From positions 434,001 through 498,000 of the forward strand of contig NZ_BONW01000028.1 of NCBI RefSeq assembly GCF_016862915.1: 64,000 nucleotides of DNA. The letters are read 5' to 3'. The DNA comes from Plantactinospora endophytica. Lineage in GTDB: Bacteria; Actinomycetota; Actinomycetes; Mycobacteriales; Micromonosporaceae. Below are positions 33,094 through 46,599 of the stretch, piece after piece (position 1 is the first letter of the stretch; every line of letters starts with the position of its first letter). Both the position numbers and the translations under genes were made by a program. The notes beneath the pieces were generated by a model that was given only the letters and a program-made list of their open reading frames with translations, made no database searches and had not been told where the DNA came from.

Positions 33094-34524
33094 ATGGAGG
33101 ACAACCCGTTGTGGTCCCGGCGCGGCTTTCTGGGGATGGGGGTGGGGGTGCTCGGCGCGGCCGGTCTGGCCGCGTGCGGGGGCGGCTCGGAGTCGCCCCC
33201 GAGGGCGCAGGCGGAGGTTCCGAAGGAGTTGCTCGACGCCGCCGCGTCGTTGAAGGGCTCTTCGATGGGGATGCTGTCGCAGAAGCTGTATTCGACAGCG
33301 GCGAACGAGATGCTCGACAGCTCGGTCAGGAAATTCGCCGACACCACGGGGACCAAGATCGAGAACAGCCTGGTCCAGGCCGACGCCGGTGACGTGGTAG
33401 CCAAAATCGACGCCGAGGTCAAGGGTGGCGTGGCGCGTGACCTGGCGTTCATGACCGACTCGCGGTTCGTCGCGCAGTTCCAGGCGCTGGGTGACCTGGA
33501 GGAGGTGACGGACGTCGTCGAGGCGCTGACGGCCAAGTACGGCGAGCCCTGCGCGGAGGCCAAGCACTTCTGCGTCTTCGACGGCAAGTGGTTCGCGATC
33601 CCGTACCACTTCATCGGGATCGGATCGTTCCTGCGCAAGGACTGGATGCAGGAGAAGGGCATCGCACCCAAGGACGTCTACTCCTGGGAGGAGCTGCGGG
33701 ACCTGTGCCTGGCGATCTCGGATCCGACCAAGCGCCGGTTTGGCTGGGGCATGACCGTCAATCGGTCCGGTGACGGCAACGGCATGATCGAGGCATTGAT
33801 CAACTCGTACGGCGGTGCGATCGCCTCCAACGACGGCCGGAAGGTCACGTTCGACTCGCCCGAGACGGTGCAGGCGGTCACCTTCCTGGGCGACCTCTAC
33901 ACCAACCCCAAGTACAAGCCGATGCTGCCGCCCGGGGTGGCCAGCTGGACCGACACCAGCAACAACGAGAACTGGCTTGCCGGAGTCACCGGCTACACCC
34001 GCAACAGCTTCAGCGTCTACGCGGACTCCAAGACCAAGAAGAACCCGGTCTACGGCAACACGCACGTGTTCTCCGACTGCATCGGGCCGGCGACCGACAA
34101 GTCGCTGCTGTTCGGCCAGTCCCAGGCCTTCGTCGTCTTCAAGGGCGCCAAGAACGCCCCGCTTGCCAAGCTCCTGGCGCAGTACCTGGTCAGCGCGCCG
34201 GCGCTGGTCGGGGTGGCCAAGGAGGCGCCCGGCCTGGCGATGCCCGCCTGGGAGAAGGTCTGGGATGCTGACCCGTTCTTCACCGGCGGTGACCCGGCGT
34301 TCTCCATGCTGCGCAACATGTCCCAGCAGCCGCTGCCGCTGTCCACAAAGAACGGTCTGGCCTTTCCGCAGAAGGCCAGCGCCGGCCAGCAGGCCGTCAT
34401 CGCGGCCTACGTCCTCACCGACATGATGCAGCAGGTCATCCAGGGGACGGCGCCCGCGCAGGCCGTGACGGCCGCGCACGCCAAGATGGTGCGAATCTTC
34501 ACCCAGCAGGGGCTGCCGCAGTGA
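33094..34524 (+). CDS. extracellular sugar-binding lipoprotein of an ABC importer
   Basis: The 476-residue family 1 solute-binding protein has SRRGFLGMG Tat-like twin Arg, a hydrophobic stretch and lipobox LAAC near residue 26. Domain features include FADTTGTKIE, TDSRFVAQF and SWEELRDLCLA, typical of carbohydrate-binding proteins. ATG 33094 is used; GTG 33088 is also possible with AAGGGAG 4 bases upstream. Its stop overlaps the fused permease start (GTGA). Being next to xylan-degrading enzymes, it probably binds xylo- or arabino-oligosaccharides. Confidence 0.85.
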   Translation: MEDNPLWSRRGFLGMGVGVLGAAGLAACGGGSESPPRAQAEVPKELLDAAASLKGSSMGMLSQKLYSTAANEMLDSSVRKFADTTGTKIENSLVQADAGDVVAKIDAEVKGGVARDLAFMTDSRFVAQFQALGDLEEVTDVVEALTAKYGEPCAEAKHFCVFDGKWFAIPYHFIGIGSFLRKDWMQEKGIAPKDVYSWEELRDLCLAISDPTKRRFGWGMTVNRSGDGNGMIEALINSYGGAIASNDGRKVTFDSPETVQAVTFLGDLYTNPKYKPMLPPGVASWTDTSNNENWLAGVTGYTRNSFSVYADSKTKKNPVYGNTHVFSDCIGPATDKSLLFGQSQAFVVFKGAKNAPLAKLLAQYLVSAPALVGVAKEAPGLAMPAWEKVWDADPFFTGGDPAFSMLRNMSQQPLPLSTKNGLAFPQKASAGQQAVIAAYVLTDMMQQVIQGTAPAQAVTAAHAKMVRIFTQQGLPQ

Positions 34525-36542
34525 GGTCGGTTCGTCGAGCGCCGGCCCCGACGACGAGGACATCCTCGCGGTCGGGGCCCGGCTCCCTCACTACGACCCA
34601 GCGGCGGCTGGGGCGTGACTGGCGGCTGGCACTGCTGTTCCTGGCGCCCACGGCCGTGCTGGTCGGAGTGCTCGTACTCGTGCCGATCGCCCGGTCGATC
34701 ATCACCAGCACCACGGAACGGCACGGCCCGGACAGCGTCTTCGTCGGCCTGGGCAACTATCTCGCTCTCGTCGGTGACGAGCAGTTCCACACAGGAGTCG
34801 CGAACTCGTTCGTCTTCACCGCGTACGCCGAGGTGTTCAAGGTGGTGCTGGGGCTGGCCGCAGCTCTGCTGCTGCACCATCGGCGTCGTGGCCGGGCCCT
34901 GCTGACGGGGCTGCTGCTGGTGCCGTGGGTGGTGCCGACGGTGGTGACGGCGTTCAGTTGGCGCTCCCTGCTCGACCCGATCTTCGGCAGTGTCAACACA
35001 CTGCTCACCGCCTCCGGGATCGGGCCGCTGCTGGCCTCCGCGCAGTTGGTCGACAGCTGGCCCGCGGGCTGGCTGTCCGACGACTCGCTGGCCATGCCAT
35101 CCGTGATCCTGGTCAACGTGTGGAAGGGCGTGCCGTTCTTCACTGTCTGCTTCCTCGCCGGCTTGAAGGCGATCCCGGCGGAGGAGTACGAGGCGGCGAC
35201 CATCGACGGCGCCTCGGCGTGGCAGCGGTTCGTCCACGTGACGCTGCCCGGACTGCGTCACGTGATCACGGTAACGGTGACCCTGTCGTCGATCTGGACG
35301 TTCAACAACTTCGACCTCATCTGGTTGCTGACGCAGGGCGGTCCGGGCGACGTCACGGCACCGTACGTGCTGGTCGCCTATTCGAAGGCGATCCTGCAAC
35401 TGCAGTACGGGGCGGGGGCGGCGGTCACGCTCGTCATGCTGCCGATCATCGGCGGGCTGGTGTTCGTACTGGTCCGACTGCTGCGCCAGGACACCGGTGC
35501 CAGGAAGCCACCCCGGCGTCTGCGGACGGCGCGGTGGGCCGGGACGGTGCGGAAGGCGCTGCCGTGGGTCGTCAGCGCGGCGGTCGCCGGCCTGTTGCTC
35601 TGGGCTTCGCCGCAGATCTTCTGGAAGGCGGCGGTGGTCCTCGGGGTGATCCTGCTGATCGCGGCCGCGGTCGGCCGGGTGACCTCGACGCTCCAGCTCC
35701 GGGGCGGTCGCCGTGCGTCGTCGCTCGTGTCGGGCCTGGGCTCCGGTGTCGCGCTGGCCAGCCTGCTCGCCTTCGTGCTCGGCCCGATGTACTGGATCGC
35801 CGTCACGGCCTTCAAGTCCGAGGGCCAGGTCGTCATGCGCGAGAACGACCTGTGGCCGACGCCGTGGACCCTGGACCAGTTCGGTGCCCTCTTCACCAAC
35901 CAGCCATTCGGCCGCTGGTACCTCAACACGGTACTGGTGTCTGCGGCGTCCACCGTGGTAGCGCTGCTCTGCGCCGTCCTGGCCGGTTACGCGCTGGCCC
36001 GGCTGCGGTTCCGCGGAGCGCAGGGTTTCACCGTCACGGTGCTGATCACCTACGTGATGCCGGGTGCGCTGCTGTTCATCCCGCTGTACCAGCTACTCAT
36101 CGGGGCGCGGCTCACCGACTCGCTGTGGTCCCTGGTGGTGACGTACCCGACCTTCACGCTTCCGTTCGCCACCTGGCTGCTGGCGGGATACTTCTCGTCG
36201 ATCCCGGTCGAGCTGGAGGAGGCCGCGCTGGTCGACGGCTGCACCCGGCTCCAGGCGTTCGGCCGGGTGGTGCTGCCTCTCGCCAAGCCGGGACTGCTGG
36301 CGGTGGCGCTGTTCACCCTGACCAATGCCTGGAACGAGTTCCTCTTCGCCTTCGTGTTCATCACCAAGGACGAGTACAAGACGCTTCCGGTGGGGATGCA
36401 GTCGATGATCAGCGGGGACGTCGTGCCGCAGGGGCAGCTCGCCGCAGCGTCGCTGCTCGTCAGCATCCCCGTGGTGGTCATGTACGCCTTCGGGCAGCGC
36501 TTCCTGACCGAGGGGCTCACTGCCGGCGCGGTGAAGGGCTGA
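34521..36542 (+). CDS. fused MalF-MalG type sugar permease
   Basis: The 673-residue protein carries two ABC permease units. The first (about 35-310) has coupling loop EEYEAATIDGASAWQRF. The second (about 400-673) has EEAALVDGCTRLQAF. They are joined by two extra membrane segments. Sugar importers normally encode these as separate genes, so this is a natural fusion. No ATPase gene follows, and a shared MsiK-type ATPase elsewhere is likely. GTG start at 34521 overlaps the binding-protein stop. Confidence 0.9.
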   Translation: MRSVRRAPAPTTRTSSRSGPGSLTTTQRRLGRDWRLALLFLAPTAVLVGVLVLVPIARSIITSTTERHGPDSVFVGLGNYLALVGDEQFHTGVANSFVFTAYAEVFKVVLGLAAALLLHHRRRGRALLTGLLLVPWVVPTVVTAFSWRSLLDPIFGSVNTLLTASGIGPLLASAQLVDSWPAGWLSDDSLAMPSVILVNVWKGVPFFTVCFLAGLKAIPAEEYEAATIDGASAWQRFVHVTLPGLRHVITVTVTLSSIWTFNNFDLIWLLTQGGPGDVTAPYVLVAYSKAILQLQYGAGAAVTLVMLPIIGGLVFVLVRLLRQDTGARKPPRRLRTARWAGTVRKALPWVVSAAVAGLLLWASPQIFWKAAVVLGVILLIAAAVGRVTSTLQLRGGRRASSLVSGLGSGVALASLLAFVLGPMYWIAVTAFKSEGQVVMRENDLWPTPWTLDQFGALFTNQPFGRWYLNTVLVSAASTVVALLCAVLAGYALARLRFRGAQGFTVTVLITYVMPGALLFIPLYQLLIGARLTDSLWSLVVTYPTFTLPFATWLLAGYFSSIPVELEEAALVDGCTRLQAFGRVVLPLAKPGLLAVALFTLTNAWNEFLFAFVFITKDEYKTLPVGMQSMISGDVVPQGQLAAASLLVSIPVVVMYAFGQRFLTEGLTAGAVKG

Positions 36543-36829
36543 TCGCGAACGACCTGCATCCTGGTGACCGTCCGGTTGCTGTCGCCGGACGGCAGCCAGG
36601 CGGTGATGCCGCGTTCCTCGTTGCGGTGTGGCGAAGGCGAGCAGCCGCGTCACGCCGCCGCCGCGAGCATCCTGCGCTCGGCGACGTCATCGGGCCGTCC
36701 GGCCAGCATCTCCGCCGCCCGCACGATGGCGGCTTCGGCACCGGCGCGTTCCGCGTTCCGTAGCGAGATCCGCACCTGTCGGAGATCCACTCACTGACGC
36801 TACCCGGCAGGTAGGTGGGGCTGCCACCC

Positions 36830-36860
36830 CGAAACTATCGCCGATCGGCCGAAACTTTCG
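36830..36860. promoter_or_regulatory. pair of CGAAA-N-TTTCG type boxes
   Basis: CGAAACTTTCG at 36850-36860 is a perfect inverted repeat, and CGAAACTATCG at 36830-36840 differs by one base. The two start 20 bases apart, about two helical turns. The same motif has been reported upstream of Streptomyces xylanase genes, where a sugar-responsive repressor binds. Confidence 0.65.
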
Positions 36861-36906
36861 CTTGAAAATCTTGCAGCTTTCTGTAAGCCTGATAGGCATC
36901 GATGAA

Positions 36907-41030
<4,124 letters not shown>

Positions 41031-41031
41031 A

Positions 41032-41068
41032 AACGGGCGGGCTCGGCATTACGTCGAGCCCGCCCGTT
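41032..41068 (+). terminator. strong hairpin terminator
   Basis: A perfect 14-bp stem (AACGGGCGGGCTCG with its complement) encloses a 9-base loop directly after the GH62 scrap. It ends the cutinase transcript. Confidence 0.85.
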
Positions 41069-41478
41069 GGGTACGTACGGGCCTTCCCTGGCCAGCAGCT
41101 TGATCAGTTGACCCGCTGGTGGGATCGGCGGCAAGCAGAACCCGGTCCCCGGCGGCGAGTCGGCACCGAACTGGCACTGGAACAGCAGCAGGTGCTGGCC
41201 GCCTGGCGGACCGTGCAGGAGATGCTGGCCAGGTACGCGGGGCCGATCCCCGGGTAGCCGATCCGCACCCGGCCGGCAGCGGTGGGGTACCGCCCGCCGG
41301 TCGGGTCGGTCGCCGGCCGAGAGCTTCCCCGGTGCCGTCCTGCCGTGAAACTGTGTCGGGACACGGATGTGGGCGTTCCGCTTCCAGGCGGACGGCTCAC
41401 GTCTGTCGTGCCGTGGAACGATGGACAGCAGCCTGGGACGGTTGTGGTGGCGGCCGCCCAGCAGCGTGGAGGAGAGCG
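41069..41478. other. intergenic region, nothing recognised
   Basis: About 410 bases lie between the terminator and the secreted protein gene. A plus-strand frame ending in LEQQQVLAAWRTVQEMLARY at about 41257 looks protein-like but has no start or family I recognise. It may be another decayed fragment. Confidence 0.4.
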
Positions 41479-42165
41479 ATGAGCAACCGTACGAAGCTGC
41501 GCCCACAGTCACGCGGAGCCGCCCAGGCCGCCACGGGGCCCGGCCGGCGCCGACTGTCGACCCTGGCCCTGGCGTTCGCCCTCGGAGCCCTGCTCGCCGG
41601 TCCGATCGGCGCCGTCGTAGCCTCCGACGACTCGTCCACGAACGACCAGGTGGCGCAGTTGCGCGCCGAGGAGGCCCGCCGGGACGCCGCCCAGATCGTC
41701 GACCTCACCACCCAGGCCAGGCAGGTGCAGGAAAGTCTCGTACCCGTTCTCGACGGGCTGGCGGCGGCGGTGCCGGTCAATGCGGCGGCCGGACCGCTCG
41801 CGGCCCCGGCCGACGTGACCGGTTGGCAGGCGACCACGGCCAAGGCCGTGGAAGGCTTCGCCGACCCGCCCTCGGCCGGTACCGGGGTCAACATCGCCCG
41901 CTCGGGTCTGGCCGCCGCCGTACGGGCGCTCGACCTCGCCGTCGACACGTACGCCGCCGCGCTCGCCGTGCCGCCGGCCAACCGTGCACAGGTGCTCGAA
42001 CTGGCCGGGCGCCAGCGGGACGTCGCGGTCGCCGCCTGGTCCACCGCCGCCACCCAGCTCGACGTGCTCAACGTCGACGCGGGAAACGGTCACGCGCACG
42101 TCTTCCTCCCCGCCGTGCCGGGACAGGGCGCGTTGACCGCCGACGGCGCAGCCGAGGGCAAGTGA
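41479..42165 (+). CDS. membrane-anchored or secreted helical protein, unknown
   Basis: The 228-residue protein has a signal or anchor (LSTLALAFALGALLAGPIGAVVA) and an Ala-rich, helical, coiled-coil-prone remainder (VAQLRAEEARRDAAQIVDLTTQARQVQESLVP). There are no cysteines and no known domain. ATG 41479 has GGAGGA upstream. It does not look like a carbohydrate-active enzyme. Confidence 0.7.
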   Translation: MSNRTKLRPQSRGAAQAATGPGRRRLSTLALAFALGALLAGPIGAVVASDDSSTNDQVAQLRAEEARRDAAQIVDLTTQARQVQESLVPVLDGLAAAVPVNAAAGPLAAPADVTGWQATTAKAVEGFADPPSAGTGVNIARSGLAAAVRALDLAVDTYAAALAVPPANRAQVLELAGRQRDVAVAAWSTAATQLDVLNVDAGNGHAHVFLPAVPGQGALTADGAAEGK

Positions 42166-42274
42166 CCTCCGCACAGCCGCCGGGCGCACCGTCGCGCGAC
42201 CGCGCAGCCGCCGGAGTTCCTGAGCCGGCGTCGCCCCGCAACCGCGCCGACGTGGACCCTCTTCGGTCCGGCGC

Positions 42275-43768
42275 CTACTGGTTGGTGACAGCGACGTTGT
42301 CGAAGGCGGCGGCCGCGTTGTAGACGCGGACGCCGGACCTGCCGGACGGGTAGGTGGCGTCGGTGACCGAGATCCTGGGAGAGGTCAGGTCACCGACGTA
42401 CACCTTGATCGAGGAGCCGACGGCCACCACGCGCAGGTGGTAGCGCTGGCCGGCGACGACCGGTAGCGGCGCCGAGCCGAGCGGCGTCCAGTTGTTGTTG
42501 GCGCGGCCGAGCACCACCCGGCCGGCCGGGGTGATCCCGGCGTAATAGCCGCGGTAGGCGTCGGTTCCGGTTCCCGCGTCGGAGGCCCGGAACACCAGCC
42601 CGGCGTCGCCGGTGCCTGACGTGACCGTCACGTCGAGGTCGTAGGTCGCGTTCACGTGGTTGTCGTCGAGCAGTGACTTGCCGCCGTAGGAGGCGGTCGT
42701 CCGGTACTGGCCGGTGCCGACCGACCAGGCTCCGCCGTACGTCTTCCAGCCGAGCGCGTTGCCGTCGGCGAAGTTGTCCTTCACCAGCATCTTCACCCGC
42801 TGGATCGTGCCGTCGCCGTTGAACACCATCCGGTCGTACGCGATCTGCCGCGCGTTGCCGTCGGTCTCCGACAGTGGCCGGCGGTGGTAGAAGATGTACC
42901 AGGTGTCGGTGCCCGGGACGTTCAGCACCGAGTTGTGCCCGGCGCCCCGCGCCACCGCCGGATCCTGCGCCAGGACCCTGTCGAGGCGGGTGAAGGGACC
43001 GGTGGGCGAGTCGGCCATCGCGTACGCCACGGAGTAGTTGGGGCCGGTCCAGCCGCCCTCCGACCACATCAGGTAGTACCTGCCGTTGCGCTTGAACATC
43101 TGCGAGCCCTCGACGTACCCGCTCGGAGTGATCTCCTTGAACGTTGTGCCGTCGCCGAAGGTGCCCAGGCTCGTCATGTCGGCGTTCAGCTTGGCGACGT
43201 TGGCGTGCCCCCAGCCGCCGTAGTAGATGTACGCCTGCCCGTCGTCGTCGATGAAGACGTCCTGGTCGATCGGCTGGGCGCCGTTGACGAACCGCGCGAT
43301 CAACGGCCGTCCGATCGCGTCGGTGTAGGGTCCCTCCGGCCGGTCGGCCACGGCCACCCCGATACCGCCGAGCGCGCTGTCGCTCTGGATGTCGTTGGCC
43401 GCGAAGTACAGGTAGTACCTGCCGTTGCGGGCGATCGGGGCGGGCGCCCAGACGGCGTACCGCGCCCAGCTCACGTTCGCGGCGGTGAGCACGTTCGGGT
43501 GCCTGGTCCAGGTGACCAGGTCGGTCGAGGAGAAGGCGTCGAGATAGGTCTGGTCCGCGTACGCGCGGGAGGCGGTCGGGAAGACGTAGAAGCGGTTGTC
43601 GTAGATCGCGACGTCGGGATCGGCGTACCATCCGGCAACGATCGGGTTGCCCGCCTCGGCGGTGCTGTATTCCGGCAGCGCGGCCGACGCCGGAGCGGCT
43701 GCCGCGGTGACGGCGAGCACCCCCGCGACGGCGACGATCCTACTGAGGGCGCCTCCGAGCATCGACAT
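42275..43768 (-). CDS. secreted GH43 glycosidase with C-terminal beta-sandwich domain
   Basis: The 497-residue protein has a signal peptide (1-29) and a GH43 five-bladed propeller (40-315). Catalytic landmarks are GWYADPDVAIYDNRFYVF (Asp), PIDQDVFIDDDGQAYIYYG (Asp) and PSGYVEGSQMFKRNGRYYLMWS (Glu). A LamG-like or CBM66-like domain (about 325-497) follows. GH43 enzymes remove arabinose or xylose from hemicellulose. It acts with the GH10-GH62 enzyme on arabinoxylan or arabinan. Confidence 0.9.
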   Translation of the reverse strand: MSMLGGALSRIVAVAGVLAVTAAAAPASAALPEYSTAEAGNPIVAGWYADPDVAIYDNRFYVFPTASRAYADQTYLDAFSSTDLVTWTRHPNVLTAANVSWARYAVWAPAPIARNGRYYLYFAANDIQSDSALGGIGVAVADRPEGPYTDAIGRPLIARFVNGAQPIDQDVFIDDDGQAYIYYGGWGHANVAKLNADMTSLGTFGDGTTFKEITPSGYVEGSQMFKRNGRYYLMWSEGGWTGPNYSVAYAMADSPTGPFTRLDRVLAQDPAVARGAGHNSVLNVPGTDTWYIFYHRRPLSETDGNARQIAYDRMVFNGDGTIQRVKMLVKDNFADGNALGWKTYGGAWSVGTGQYRTTASYGGKSLLDDNHVNATYDLDVTVTSGTGDAGLVFRASDAGTGTDAYRGYYAGITPAGRVVLGRANNNWTPLGSAPLPVVAGQRYHLRVVAVGSSIKVYVGDLTSPRISVTDATYPSGRSGVRVYNAAAAFDNVAVTNQ

Positions 43769-44023
43769 TTAACAATGTTTCCTGATGTTGCCTTCCGGCG
43801 TCAAGGGTCGGGTCGTGGTGCCGCGAGGCCGGATCGGGTCCGGAGCGTACCGGCCCCGTAGCGTCCACACACGACAGTGCCCCTCCCGCAGGAGTCGGCG
43901 AGTCGCCGCCGTCGATCCCTCCTGCGGAAGGAGCACGTCACCTTGTCCGCACGTCGGTGCACCGGCTCGCCCGGCGGTCGTCGCGGCGGCCCGGCCACCA
44001 CGAAACAGAACGCTCCACCCGGC

Positions 44024-44998
44024 TCAGTACCCGTAGACCAGCTTGTAGGCCACCTCGGGGAGGAACTGCCCGGCGCTGGAGCCGCCGCCGACGCCGCAGT
44101 TGCCGTCGGACTCGCCCGGGGTCTTGAGCCACAGCAGCATCTCGGCACCGCCGCCGAGCTGGGTCGGTGTGCCGATCCTGCGGCCGGCCGGGTTGCACCA
44201 CTGACCGTTGGAGCCGTTGCGGTTACGGCTGGTGTCGATCACGAAGGGCTTGCTGTACCCGAACTCGTTGCGCAGTGTCGAGGCGACCTGGTTGCCGTAG
44301 TTGGTGTTCTCGCCGGTGGTGAAGTAGTTGGACACGTTGAGCGCGAAGCCGCGGGCGTTGCCGACGCCGGCCGTGTTGAGGCGTCGGGCCATCGTCCGGG
44401 CGTCGACCCAGCCGGGGTTGCCGGCGTCGAGGTAGGCCCAGGTGTGCTGGGCCCTGGACCGGAACTGGTTGACGGCGCGGGACAGCATGCCGACGCGGTC
44501 GTTGATCTGCTGCTGGGTCATGCAGTTGAAGTCGCCCAGCGAGTCCGGTTCGAGGACCACCACGGCGGGCCGGTTGCCGATGGCGCTGGCGAAGGCCGCG
44601 ATCCACGCGTCGTACGCGGCGACGCTGCCGGCGCCGCCACCGGAGTGTCCGCCGCAGGCGTCTCGGCCGGGAAGGTTGTAGGCCACGAGCAGGGGAAGCT
44701 TGTCGACGGCGTCCGCCGCCGCGACGTAGTTGCCGACGGCGGAGGTGATGTTGCCGCTCCAGTTGCCGAACCAGGAGGCCATCGGCTTCTGGGCGATCTC
44801 GGTCCTGATCGCGTTGGCGCGTCCGTCGCCGGGGTTGGCGGCGACCCAGGACGCCGGACTGGAGTACGGGTTGACGTAGAAGCCGCTGGTCTGGCTGACC
44901 GGGTCGGCGTGCGCGGCCGAGGAGTTGAACAGGATCGTCGGAACCGCCACTGCCAGCGTGGCGGCGAGCGCGAGCAGCGGACGGGCGGGTCGTTTCAT
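44024..44998 (-). CDS. secreted GH6 endoglucanase
   Basis: The 324-residue protein has a signal peptide (1-31). The GH6 barrel shows YNLPGRDACGGHSGGG (catalytic Asp), VVVLEPDSLGDF (Asp) and TPGESDGNCG near the end. No cellulose-binding domain is attached, so it is a single-domain cellulase. The perfect TGGAAGCGCTTCCA palindrome lies 219 bases upstream of ATG 44998. Confidence 0.93.
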   Translation of the reverse strand: MKRPARPLLALAATLAVAVPTILFNSSAAHADPVSQTSGFYVNPYSSPASWVAANPGDGRANAIRTEIAQKPMASWFGNWSGNITSAVGNYVAAADAVDKLPLLVAYNLPGRDACGGHSGGGAGSVAAYDAWIAAFASAIGNRPAVVVLEPDSLGDFNCMTQQQINDRVGMLSRAVNQFRSRAQHTWAYLDAGNPGWVDARTMARRLNTAGVGNARGFALNVSNYFTTGENTNYGNQVASTLRNEFGYSKPFVIDTSRNRNGSNGQWCNPAGRRIGTPTQLGGGAEMLLWLKTPGESDGNCGVGGGSSAGQFLPEVAYKLVYGY

Positions 44999-45216
44999 CG
45001 CGAGTCTCCTAGCGGTGGGGAAGTGCGTCGACATGAGCTGGTGTTGAAAGCCTGGACCTGCGGTTTCTTCAGCCTCGGGCGCCCGGCGCCGACGGTGCGG
45101 TCGCGGGTCGGCGCACCGTCGCCTCGACGGCTCCCTGCCGGATCGCCCTCGGGCGACCGGTGACGTCCCGCGTCGAGGCGCCCGTGAACTCCCACGGGCC
45201 CGAGTGTTCAAGATTT

Positions 45217-45230
45217 TGGAAGCGCTTCCA
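45217..45230. promoter_or_regulatory. perfect LacI-family palindrome TGGAAGCGCTTCCA
   Basis: This 14-bp perfect palindrome with GCGC centre resembles CebR sites (TGGGAGCGCTCCCA). It probably controls the GH6 gene and the divergent LacI regulator. Confidence 0.75.
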
Positions 45231-45338
45231 GTCAGCTCTATCTATACATGTCGATTTAATGTTGAGCATGTGACGAGTAAAAGTCAAGGTCCTCCTCAGG
45301 CCCGGGAGCTGGCGCATCGATCTCCGCCCGGACGATCC

Positions 45339-45352
45339 TGGAACCGCTTCCA
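45339..45352. promoter_or_regulatory. second LacI-type site TGGAACCGCTTCCA
   Basis: It matches the perfect palindrome at 45217 in 13 of 14 bases. The two start 122 bases apart, a distance suited to looping by a tetrameric LacI regulator. Confidence 0.65.
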
Positions 45353-45576
45353 GCCTGTCGGCGCGGGTCTGCCGGCGGCGGTGCTCCGCCAATCGGCGCC
45401 CGGTACCCGGCGTGACCGTGTCGACCTTGGTCGTCGGAGGCCGATACCATCTACCGGCGGCGTCGGCACCGCCGGTAGCCGGGACGGCGCCGACCGGGTT
45501 CCGCCGGCTGCCCGTCGCCCGGTCACCTCCGGCGTCGAGCTGTCTTCGGCGTCGGGCAGGAAGGACGCGGCTCACG

Positions 45577-46590
45577 ATGGGAACAGGCACGACCCGGCGC
45601 CAGCCCACGCTCGACGAGGTGGCCGCGCGCGCCGGTGTGTCACGCTCCGCCGCGTCCCGGGTCCTCAACAAGGCGCCGCACGTCAGTCGCGCCACCCGCG
45701 ACGCCGTCGAAAGGGCCATCAAGGAACTGGGGTACCTGCCCAACCGCACCGCCCGGGCCCTGGCCACCCGGCAGACCGGGATCGTCGCCCTGGCCATCTC
45801 GCACGACGATCCCGAACTGTTCGCCGACCCGTTCTTCGGCCAGGTCATCGTCGGTGTCTCCTCGGCGCTCGAGGAGACCGACCTGCACCTGTTGCTGTGT
45901 CTGGCCAGCTCCGGTCGGGGCCGGTCCCGGCTGACCAACCTGCTGAACACGCGGGGGGTCGACGGCATCATGCTGATGGCGCTGCACGGGGACGACCCGC
46001 TGACCCACATCGTGCGCCGAGCCGGCCTGCCGGCCGTGTACGGCGGCAAGCCGTTACATTTCAAGCCCCAGTGGTACGTCGACTCCGACAACCTCGGCGG
46101 GGCACGGCTCGCCACCGAACACCTTCTCGGCCTCGGGCGCACCCGGATCGTCACCATCACCGGCGAGCTGGGCACCGAGGCCGGTGCGGCCCGCTGCCGC
46201 GGCTACCGCGAAGCGATGATCATGGCGGGCCTGACTCCGTACGGCGTGGCGGAGGGTGACTTCACCGAGGCCAGTGGTGCCGCCGCGATGAGATCCCTGC
46301 TCGACGAGCACCCTGATCTCGATGCCGTCTTCGCCGCCAGCGACAACATGGCGGCCGGCGCTCTGCGGGTGCTGAGCGAGGCCGGTCGGTCCGTACCGGC
46401 GGACGTGGCGGTGGTGGGCTTCGACGATCTCGCAATAGCCGAACGGACCGATCCGCCGCTGACCACGGTCCACCAGTCGATCCAGTCCCTGGGCAAGGAG
46501 ATGACCCGGGTACTCCTGGAACTGATCGCCGGACGGGAGACCGCGTCCCTGATCCTTCCCACGAGACTGGTCCTGCGCGGCTCCGCCTGA
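45577..46590 (+). CDS. LacI-family regulator (cellulase/hemicellulase control)
   Basis: The 337-residue protein has an N-terminal LacI helix-turn-helix (PTLDEVAARAGVSRSAASRVLN) and a periplasmic-binding-protein-like effector domain (IVALAISHDDPELFADPFFGQVI... VVGFDDLAIAERTDPPLTTVHQ). ATG 45577 has AGGAAGGA upstream. It probably binds the two palindromes upstream and responds to a cello- or xylo-oligosaccharide. Confidence 0.92.
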   Translation: MGTGTTRRQPTLDEVAARAGVSRSAASRVLNKAPHVSRATRDAVERAIKELGYLPNRTARALATRQTGIVALAISHDDPELFADPFFGQVIVGVSSALEETDLHLLLCLASSGRGRSRLTNLLNTRGVDGIMLMALHGDDPLTHIVRRAGLPAVYGGKPLHFKPQWYVDSDNLGGARLATEHLLGLGRTRIVTITGELGTEAGAARCRGYREAMIMAGLTPYGVAEGDFTEASGAAAMRSLLDEHPDLDAVFAASDNMAAGALRVLSEAGRSVPADVAVVGFDDLAIAERTDPPLTTVHQSIQSLGKEMTRVLLELIAGRETASLILPTRLVLRGSA

Positions 46591-46599
46591 CCAGAACCC

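Larger units (their letters stand above)
44999..45576. other. divergent regulatory region between GH6 and the LacI gene
   Basis: No gene is seen. The region contains two LacI-type palindromes at 45217-45230 and 45339-45352, with an AT-rich stretch (TCTATACATGTCGATTTAATG) between them. Confidence 0.6.

Noticed and set aside
32832-33671. Minus-strand 279-codon frame overlapping the sugar-binding gene start
   Set aside because: Antisense to a clear Tat lipoprotein and without domain features.
36650-36790. 46-codon minus-strand frame before the xylanase
   Set aside because: Codon use looks natural, but there is no ribosome site, no homologue I recognise and it overlaps the xylanase control region's left side.
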